Below, in pieces: positions 56,251 through 64,000 of a stretch of 64,000 nucleotides of DNA (positions are counted from its first letter, which is position 1; the number at the start of each line of letters is the position of its first letter). The position numbers were made by a program, and so were the translations under genes. The stretch is from Turnera subulata. Lineage: Eukaryota; Streptophyta; Magnoliopsida; Malpighiales; Passifloraceae. The stretch is from NCBI GenBank assembly GCA_028386065.3, contig JAKUCV010004431.1:1-64000 (forward strand), written 5' to 3'. The notes under the pieces were generated by a model. It was not told the origin of the DNA. It did not search any database and saw only the letters and a list, made by a program, of their open reading frames with translations.

Positions 56251-57931
56251 TCTATTATATATATTAATAGCTGAATCCCTCACCAGGTTTTGACACATAG
56301 GATTTTTAGAATCTTGCTTTTTTGCCATGTGTATGCTTTGAGGTCTTTAATTTTTGCCATGTGGAGGGTTCTAGGTGTTGTTTGATTGGCCCTTATTTTC
56401 ATTATAATTATCCCAATTAGAGTTAAGGAAAAACCTAATTATACACATCAGATTTTTTAGCAAGATTAGTACTCTCCTCAGATTTTTTTTAATGATACAG
56501 TCCTAATTATACTACACTTTTAGCAAGATGAGTTACTCATTCATTTTGTTTCGATTTTTTAAAGAAAAATTTTCATAATTATCCCAATCAGAGTATGGGT
56601 AAAAACCAACTCATTTTTTAGCAAGATTAGTACTCTCCACCATCAGTTTTTTTTTTCATGATGGATAGCAATGACTCATTAGCCTTTGATGACTCCAGTT
56701 TTGGATTTGTACCGTTTAAAAGATACTGAGATTAGATTAAAAAGAAGTTAAACCCTCCAGGATCAAATTAAAAAAAGTTAAACTCTCCATGAGATCAGAT
56801 TAAAAAAAAACTTTAGCCCATTTATTTTGTTCCGATTTTTTTTAAAAATAAATTTAATTGATAATTGTTAAATTCTTATCTCTAAATATTTATAAATACA
56901 GGTACAGGTTTTGTTTTTGATACTGTTTCTTCTTCATTTATTCTTCTCTGTTTTCCTACTTTTTTTATCTTGCAGTACGTACTATTCTTATTCTCTTTTT
57001 TTTTGTTCTCTATACAATACTATTTTGGTTTTTAAGTTCCTGTATCTAATACAGTTTCTTTAAAGAAATAAAAAAGTGTAATCACACAGAGAAATTCGGA
57101 TGTTAGTACATTGATGTACGGATACAGTTTCTGTGTTTTACAGTTTCTTTACAATTCTTTTTTGTTTTTTAAGTTTCTGCTCATACAGTTTCTTTTCAGA
57201 AACAAAGAAGTGAAAACACACTGAGAAATCCGAATGTCAGTACAGTGAAATCCGGACACAGTTCATGTGTTTTACAATTTCTTTACAATTTTATTTTGTC
57301 TATTTTGTTTTAAAATTTTGTGTGTCTCATATGGTTTCTTTTGAGAAACTAAAAATTGAAAACACACACAGAAAATCCAGATGTCAGTACAACGAAATTC
57401 GGATGCAGTTTCTGTGTTTTACAGTTTCTTTTCAGTTTCTTTTCAATTCTACTTTGATTTTTAAGTATTTACACAGTCCATTGGATTTTTTTATTTTTTC
57501 TATTTGTATTGTATTTGTTTTTCCCCCCTCATTTCTAATCTATTATTTTTCCCTTCCATTGCATTAATTTTTTTACCAGTATTTTATATTATTTTCCACT
57601 TTTTTGGCATTATGTTGGTTTTTTTTAATTTCCTTGAATTTAATATTTTTTCCTATTTTCTTTTACATTGCATTAGTTTTTAAAAATTATCCAGTATTCT
57701 ATATTTGTTTCCATTTTTTTGGCATTGTGTTAATTTCTTCCAATTTCCTTGAATTAAATATTATTTTCCTGTGTTAGTTTTCTGTTTTTCAGTTTCCTTT
57801 TTTTTTCTTTCTTTCAGTATGAATGTTAGTAAGTATTAATATTTTTAAGAATTTATATAAAAGAAAACATTTTTTTGTGTTACACTTTAATTTTATATTT
57901 AAATTTGTATAATATATTTTTTTTTAGGAGA

Positions 57932-59622
57932 ATGAATATTCATACATTGGATGAATTGACCCCTGACAAGGATTCATGGACAATTCAAGTTAGGGTTTCA
58001 AGGATGTGGGAGTCTTTGAATACCAAATTACAAAATTTGCTTATCAGTTTAGATTTAGTTCTAATTGATTCAAAGGTATGCTTATTTGTTTTTATTTTTT
58101 CCATTATTATTTTATTTTCATGAAATTTTTATAAAAAAATGACGGCAATATTAATTTCCATTGGATTTTTTTATTTTCTTATATTTTTATTATATTTCCT
58201 TTACATTGTATTAGTCTTTTTAAATTTTCCAGTATTATTTACATTTTTTTTTATTTTTTGTTTGTATTTTATTTGTTTTTTTCCTCATTTATAATATATA
58301 TTTTTTCCCCTTCCATTACATTTGTTTTTTCCAGTATTATTTATTATTTTCTAATTTTTTGGTATTATGTTGGTTTTTTAATTTTCCTGAATTTAATTTT
58401 CTTGCTTTTTTCTTTTACATTGCATTAGTTTAATTTCTGTCAATTTTCTTGAATTAAATATTATTTTCCTATTTGTTATACATTGTGTTAGTTTTTTCCC
58501 AGAATATTATGTTGTATTTCTATTCTTTGGCATTATTTTTTTTTATTTTGTTGAATATCTTCAAAAAACAAATCGTGGTAATATTACCTATTGTTGTATT
58601 TGTTTTTTCCAAATTAATATAATATTTTCTCTCTTTTTTTATTTTATTGTTTTTGTGTTACAAATTTTCCATAATTATTTATTACTTTCATGCTAAAAAA
58701 AGCAAAAAAAAGAAAGAAAAAATATGAGATTGTGTTCCATAATAAATATTACAGATTTGTTCATTATTTTGCTACTTTATTTTTTTGGCATTGTGTTTTT
58801 TCAGGTTTATAATATATTTTTATCCTTTCATTGTGATAGTTTTCTACTTTATTTACTTTTTTTTGCATTGTGTTTTTTTAAAAAATAAATCTGATTTATT
58901 TATATTAATATTTTTTATAACATTTTTCTCTGTTTCTTTTTTTTTTTATTATTTTTTTGTGTTTCTAGGGTTCAATGATACATGTTGTAATAAAGAAAAT
59001 CTTTATACAACATTTTCGGGCCAAATTGCGTGTGGGATTGGTTTACAAAATCTCAAATTTCAAGGTGGACAAAGAAACCAACCAATATCGGCCTGTAAAG
59101 CACCAATATAAACTTCAGTTTTTTGGGTCAACAAAAATTGAACAAGTAAAAGGGGAAATAACAAATATCCCTATGCATTTGTTTGATTTTGTTGACCAAA
59201 ATATGATCATAGAAAGATGCAACAAGACTCTTTACTTATCAGGTTTTGATTATATCTTTTTTTTTAACTATTCATATCAAAAATTTTATTTGGCTCTAAT
59301 TTTTTCCTTCCATTTTTTATTAAGATGTTGTTGGTATATTGGTCTCTCTCGGTTCTTTGGAGTTAATAGCATCAACCAATGGAACACTAAAGAAGCGTTC
59401 CGCTGAAATCATAATTTCAGAGTAAGATAGTTTGTCATTTTCTTTGACTTCATTTTTTTTAAATATTATTTTAAATATTTTTTTTTGTTAATCACATTTC
59501 AGGAATGATAAGTATCAAGTTACTTTGTGGGGAGTTCAAGCAGTAATATTTTCTGAGAAATTCTTAAATGATGAAACTGGTCCTTATGTTGTGATTTTTA
59601 CATCTTTATTGTGCAAAACATA
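57932..59622 (+). pseudogene. RPA1-like gene of Helitron C
   Basis: Exons at 57932-58075, 58969-59242, 59326-59421 and 59503 to about 59622 have GT-AG introns and joining phases. They encode a single-stranded-DNA-binding protein of the replication protein A large-subunit type (DUF223/OB-fold); the opening LDELTPDKDSWTIQVRVSRMW is diagnostic. Plant Helitrons often carry such genes, presumably to coat ssDNA during rolling-circle transposition. The last exon runs into helicase sequence without a normal end, so the C-terminal OB-folds and zinc finger are lost. Confidence 0.82.
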
Positions 59623-59639
59623 AGCTAAGAAAACATACA

Positions 59640-60663
59640 AGAGAAAGCAGGCTTTTTGGAGGAATAACAACAGCCTTCGGAGGAGATTTTAGACAAATCT
59701 TGCCAGTGGTACCTAAAGGACGAAGAGAAGAAATTGTCTCAGCATCCATAAAATGTTCATACATATGGCAACATATAGAGCAGCTGACACTGACCCAAAA
59801 TATGAGATTAAGCATGGGTCTAGAAACAGAAGAAGCTGAAAGAATTTGCAAAATGGATTATCCAGATTGGTGATGGCACAGATGGTGAGGGAGAAGATGA
59901 AAGTTGGATACAAATTCCAAAATATTTGCTACTGCTTTCATATGACAATTCATTTGACACAATATTCAGCTCAACATATCCTAACTTTGGATTGAATTAT
60001 AAAGATCCAGAATATCTCCAGGAGAGGGCAATATTGGCGCCAACAAATGAAGTAGTTACAGAAATGAATCACTACATCATGGCAAAAATTGATGAAGAAG
60101 AACAAACATTCCTCAGCAGTGACAGCATTTGTATACATTCAACATCAATACCAGAGCATGACATGCTTTATCCAGTTGAATTTTTGAACAAAATCAAGAT
60201 GCCAGGAATACCAAACCACGAGCTGAAACTCAAAGTTGGAGTGCTGATTATGCTGTTACGCAATATCAATCAGAAGGCAGGACTATGCAACGGTACAAGG
60301 CTAATAGTCACACAAATGGGTAAGTGGTTCATTGAGGCAGAAAAGATTTCTGAAATGAAACAGGGGAGCAAAGTTTATATACCAAGAACAACAATGACTA
60401 CAGATACAAAATGGCCATTCAAGTTGAAAAGAAGACAATTCCCAGTTGCAATATGCTATGCTATGACGATAAACAAAAGCCAAGGTCAGTCACTGAAAAG
60501 TGTTGGGTTATATCTTCCGAAACAAGTTTTCACACATGGTCAACTGTATGTTGCTGTTTCACGCGTAACAAGCAGAGAAGGATTACGCATATTGGTGGAT
60601 GATAATGAATGTACTGAAAAAAATATCATGAAAAATATTGTGTACCATGAAATTTTTGGTTAA
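59640..60663 (+). pseudogene. PIF1-like Helitron helicase, C-terminal half
   Basis: The superfamily 1 helicase of the Helitron RepHel protein, which unwinds the donor strand. Visible in order are FGGDFRQILPV (motif III), [15 protein letters not shown] (about 60032), a stretch with VLIMLLRN and NGTRL, then TINKSQGQS (about 60468) and YVAVSRV (about 60550). A one-base frameshift near 59840-59850 separates the first part from the 245-codon frame 59926-60663. The Rep HUH endonuclease and Walker A are absent. The join to the RPA exon at about 59623-59640 looks like a deletion point. Confidence 0.85.
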
Positions 60664-61300
60664 GATAGAAATAAGAGATTTCTCATTCAATTTCTCAATT
60701 ATNATAATCTCATAAAAGAATATTTTTAACAAAAAATATTTGGAATGGGAAAAAATAGAACAACACAAAAAATATATATATAGAAAGGAAAAGGTTCAAT
60801 TATAAGAAATATGTTTATTAAAAAAAGAATTAAACTTGAAAAAAAATTCTAAAAAAAACAAAGAGGAAGGATGATGCATAAAAATAATTAATATATTAGT
60901 GGACAAAAAAACCTAAAAAAAAAGAGAATCAACAAGAATAAAAAATTTTAAAAAAATAAAGTGTTTCTCAAAACTATAATCTATTTATATTAAAAAAACA
61001 AAAAAAATTATTTTATAGCATAAATTAATATAGAAAATTAGCAGCAAAAAATTGTTACCCACTAAAAGTGAATACAACAAATTATTCAGTTGTTGTGTTT
61101 GTGGAGAAAAATTTTGGAAATATTGACTTAAAGAATGAATAATTTCTTTTTTAAGAAACGGGATACAAATTTAAAAAACAATATGTTTTATTAAAAATAG
61201 TGTACTTATTAAAAATTTTATTGAAAAATATTAAAAATTTATACTAACCAAATTTTTTCCTAAATAATTTTTATGTGTATACTTTTAAAAAACTAACCAT
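60664..61300. other. AT-rich Helitron tail
   Basis: Non-coding, A-rich. An ambiguous base (N) is at 60703. Confidence 0.5.
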
Positions 61301-61318
61301 GTCCGTGTAATCCACGGG
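61301..61318 (+). terminator. Internal Helitron-type hairpin
   Basis: GTCCGTGTAATCCACGGGTAG, preceded by AACTAACCA, is nearly the same as the true end 400 bp later but is followed by TATTAGT and not CTAG. It looks like a bypassed or inherited older terminator. Confidence 0.55.
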
Positions 61319-61702
61319 TAGTATTAGTTTTAAGAATTTTATTTCCTAGATTTCTATTCATTTTTTTTACATAATATTAGCACTTAATATTTTATATTTT
61401 ATATTTTAGTATTAGATTTCTAAGTTCAAAATTTTAAAAAATATACCACTTAATATTTTATACGGCCAGTAGCGGCAAGTAAGTTAATGCCTATATTGTT
61501 AAAATAATATTTAACAGTATTACTGGTTGAGATTGGTTGAGCAGCAAGTTAATATATTTTTTCTTAATATTTTTTTCTTTCAGATTGGTTGAGCAGCAAG
61601 TTTAATGCCTATACTGTTAAAATAATTTTAAACCATACAATAATATAAAAAAATTAAAAATTTATAAAGAAAATATATTTTTTTTAAAAAAAACTAACCA
61701 AG

Positions 61703-61730
61703 CCCGTGGAATCCACGGGTAGTGAACTAG
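61703..61730 (+). terminator. Helitron C 3' hairpin and CTAG end
   Basis: CCCGTGGAATCCACGGG forms a stem-loop, then seven bases and CTAG, followed by T. This is the classic Helitron 3' terminus. Confidence 0.85.
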
Positions 61731-61742
61731 TTATTAGAGAAT

Positions 61743-62105
61743 TGTTGGGATTTAGAGTGTAATTGGACTTGGCCTAAACTATACTTTGGCTTGAAGAAAA
61801 AGTAAGATAATTAATTGTGTTTGGAGTGTCCTTCAAGTAGTAGCTCTTTAGGTATTATAAATAGGAGGTTTGTGTTAGTTTTTATAGAGCTGCAGAGTAG
61901 TTGTGGGTGTGCGGCTAGAGTAGAAAAAGTGTAGAGAAAAAGTCTTGTGACTTAAGAGGAGTTTTTTCTTGGGAGGTTATGTACTAATATTTTGATATTA
62001 GTGAAGATCTAAGTTCGTGGACGTAGGCAAGTTTAAGGCCGAACCACATTAAATCTTTGTGTCATATTTTATTTTTTCGCGAATCTTTTGCAGTTTTCCC
62101 CAACA
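61743..62105 (+). repeat. 5' LTR of the copia element
   Basis: 363 bp, with a TATTATAAATAGGAGG promoter stretch at about 61854-61870. It matches the 3' LTR with scattered differences. Confidence 0.88.
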
Positions 62106-62124
62106 ACTGGTAGCGGAGCGCGGG
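62106..62124 (+). other. Candidate primer-binding site
   Basis: ACTGGTAGCGGAGCGCGGG follows the LTR directly. It resembles the initiator-Met site TGGTATCAGAGC with changes; TGGTAGCGGAGC is also found in the LARD-like element at 39218. Confidence 0.5.
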
Positions 62125-62148
62125 TTCGATAAAGGTTCGCGACGGCGG

Positions 62149-63375
62149 TTACAGGCACAAAATTTGAGGTGAAGCAGTTTGATGGCAAGAAGGATTTCAG
62201 TCTCTGGCAAAGCAACATTAAAGATCTGTTTGTGCAGCAGGGGTTGATGAAGACGCTCTTTGGCAAGGAGAAGAAGCCAAAGGAAATATGAAGCATGAAG
62301 ATTGGGAGGAGCTCGAGCAGCGAGCTGTCAGTACCATCAAATTAACTATTGCGCCAGACGTGAAGTACAGTGTGATGGACAAGACAAGTTCGGTGGAGCT
62401 GATGAAGAAACTGGAAGATATTTATATGTCGAAGTCACCCACAAATCGACTATTTATAAAGAAGGAGTTGTACCAGTCGAAGATGCACGAAGGTACGCAT
62501 GTTGTAGATCACATCAATAGATTTAATAAATTGATTTAGGATTAGGGTAGTATTGATGTGAAGTATGAAGAAGAGGATAAGGCCTTGATGCTGTTGATGT
62601 CTCTTCCCCATTCGTATGATAATTTGAGGAATTCGCTGTGTGTTGGGAAGCAGACTCTTTCAGTTGCAGATGTGACAACAGTGCTGATGGAGAATTTCAA
62701 GTTGAACCAGTCTAGTAGCAGTACAGGTGAAGATGTTGCCATAGCAGAGCTTAACCGTGGCAGTGGCTCGTCACGGTCTAACAAATTCATAAGAAATTCT
62801 AGGTCCGGTTCAAGAGGAAAAGTTGACTATAGAGATAAAGAGTGTTACTACTGTCACAAGAAGGGCCATATCCAATTTTATTGTGAGGAGATGAAGAAGG
62901 ATATGGAAGAATTGGAGAAAAATCGCAAGAATTCTGGTAAGACTGCGATTGTCGAAGACGATTTGGATGGTGATGCCTTCCTGGTACAAGAAGGAAATAG
63001 TGAGCACACTGTTGAAGATTCGTAGATTTTAGACTCTGCATGTTCATTTCATATCTAGGCAAATAAGGAGTAGTTTAGCAGCTACAAGCCTTGCAGTGGT
63101 GAAGAAGTAGTAGTATTAGCGGATAATCATGAATTAATAATTCATGGTATTGGTAGTGTGAAGATCAAGATGCATGTGGATTTCTGAAGACTTTTGGAGA
63201 AGTAAGACACGTGCCGGAGTTTGGAGAAAATTTAATCTCCCTAGGTAGACTTGATTCAAGAGGATGTGGTTTTTCTTCTCGAGGTGGAGCTTTGAAGGTT
63301 ACCAATGGCGCCTTGATAATTATGAAGGGGGAATTGATGGAGAAGAACCTTTACAGGTTGAATGAAAGTGCAGTG
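62149..63375 (+). pseudogene. Ty1/copia gag, protease start and pre-integrase remnant
   Basis: Gag begins at about 62155 (KFEVKQFDGKKDFSLW) with the start codon lost. A frameshift follows near 62290, then the gag core (62288-62539), stops near 62537-62545, and the rest of gag with zinc knuckle CYYCHKKGHIQFYC (about 62840-62880). After a stop at 63023, LDSACSFHI marks the protease active-site region, with D-S-A in place of D-S/T-G. From about 63205 comes a pre-integrase-like segment (FGENLISLGRLDSRG). Gag coats RNA and protease matures it, but this copy is dead. Confidence 0.82.
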
Positions 63376-63592
63376 AGGAGCAGTAGGAAGGTTGAGGCTT
63401 GTGCAGTATCAAGCAGAGGGCAGACCATGGTTGCATCCAACAAGAGGAAGGTTGGTTTTGCAATGATAGCTAGTAGCAGTGAAGATAGCCGCGCACCAAC
63501 ATGTAGAACACTGAAGCAGATTTGGATGAAGAAAGATGAAGCTGCGAAGATCACCAAGCTCAATTCAGCCCAAAGTGGAGATTGTTGGAATT

Positions 63593-63947
63593 TAGGTTAT
63601 AATTGGACTTGGCCCAAACTATGCTTTGGCTTGAAGAAAAAGTAAGACAATTAATTTTGCTCGGAGTGTCCTCTAAGTAGTAGCTCTTTAGCTATTATAA
63701 ATAGGAGGTTTGTGTTTGTTTTTTGTAGAGCTGTAGAGTAGTTGTGGGTGTGTGGCTAGAGTAGAAAAAGTGTAGAGAAAAAGTCTTGTGACTTGAGAGG
63801 AGTATTTTCTTGGGAGGTTATGTACTAATATTTTGATATTAGTGAAGAACTGAAGTTCGTGGACATAGGCAAGTTTAAGGCCGAACCACGTTAAATCTTT
63901 GTGTCCTATTTTATCTTTTCGCGAATCTTTTGCAGTTTTCCCCAACA
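63593..63947 (+). repeat. 3' LTR of the copia element
   Basis: 355 bp, preceded by the purine tract AAAGTGGAGAT (about 63582-63592). The last 50 bases of the window beyond the TSD hold nothing recognisable. Confidence 0.88.
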
Positions 63948-64000
63948 AGAATTTCCGTGAATCATATCGTATTTAGTTTTCAAATATAACCTCATCATTA

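Larger units (their letters stand above)
56251..61730 (+). mobile_element. Helitron C, decayed autonomous-type
   Basis: It begins TCTATTATATATATTAATAGC after an A and ends with hairpin CCCGTGGAATCCACGGG, then CTAG (61727-61730) before a T. At 5,480 bp it holds RPA-like exons and the C-terminal half of a PIF1-type helicase, so it derives from an autonomous element. The Rep endonuclease and the ATPase Walker A region are missing. A second, older-looking 3' hairpin lies at about 61301-61318. Confidence 0.85.
61743..63947 (+). mobile_element. Small Ty1/copia element, internally deleted
   Basis: LTRs at 61743-62105 (363 bp) and 63593-63947 (355 bp) begin TGTTGGRATTTAG and end CCCCAACA. They are flanked by the perfect 5-bp duplication AGAAT (61738-61742 and 63948-63952). 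The internal region keeps gag, the protease start and a pre-integrase segment but has no integrase, RT or RNase H. It lies 12 bp from the end of Helitron C. Confidence 0.92.

Overview
This is plant nuclear DNA, most likely eudicot. The evidence is two intron-containing CYP71-clan cytochrome P450 genes, plant-type LTR retrotransposons, Helitrons, LINEs and a nuclear tRNA-Arg. The species cannot be fixed from the sequence; the P450s look like the CYP71D/CYP726A group of terpenoid oxidases. Apart from the P450s, their pseudogene and the tRNA, the window is mostly transposable elements, many nested, and most have readable target-site duplications (TSDs).

Layout. 1-9 kb: decayed LTR-retrotransposon DNA with a 48-nt poly-G run, a solo LTR (2170-4309, TSD AAATG), a repeat-rich segment and a Tat/Ogre-like LTR (6713-8458). 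9.7-10.07 kb: a MITE. 11-13 kb: a decayed DUF761-like gene and 5S-rRNA-derived repeats. 14.8-16.6 kb: an intact P450 (minus strand). 17.4-27.8 kb: a P450 pseudogene whose intron holds a LINE (17865-27480), which itself holds a SIRE-like Ty1/copia element (19252-26771) with arrays of the palindrome AACATCGATGTT beside its promoters. 27.8-28.7 kb: a foldback Mutator-like element. 30.2-47.3 kb: a nest in which Helitron B carries Helitron A (holding a reversed 4-kb solo LTR) and also an outer solo LTR (35021-46726), which carries a complete long-LTR non-coding Ty3-like element (35601-44284). 48.4 kb: tRNA-Arg(CCG). 53.4-55.1 kb: a second intact P450 (minus strand). 56.25-61.73 kb: a Helitron with RPA-like and PIF1-like gene remains. 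61.74-63.95 kb: a small deleted Ty1/copia element.

The oddest signal is in the two LTRs of the 35601-44284 element. They are nearly identical except for one block of about 200 bp (36157-36356 against 41224-41423), where one copy is the base-by-base complement of the other WITHOUT reversal. Inversion gives a reverse complement, and no known biological process gives a parallel complement, so this looks like a data-handling artefact or deliberate alteration until independent reads show otherwise.

The best candidates for undescribed biology are: (i) paired AACATCGATGTT palindromes, about 21 bp centre to centre, about 90 bp upstream of both the LTR TATA box and the env-like TATA box of the SIRE-like element, with a divergent ORF for a basic, probably nuclear protein on the other side of the internal array; (ii) a run of hairpins sharing the loop ATGAGATGATT on unrelated stems (6348-7010); (iii) a structured block near the 3' end of the TGTAACG-type LTRs. 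The two P450s and the P450 pseudogene are related duplicates, with the same intron position in each, and probably form a small specialised-metabolism cluster that has since been spread out by transposons.
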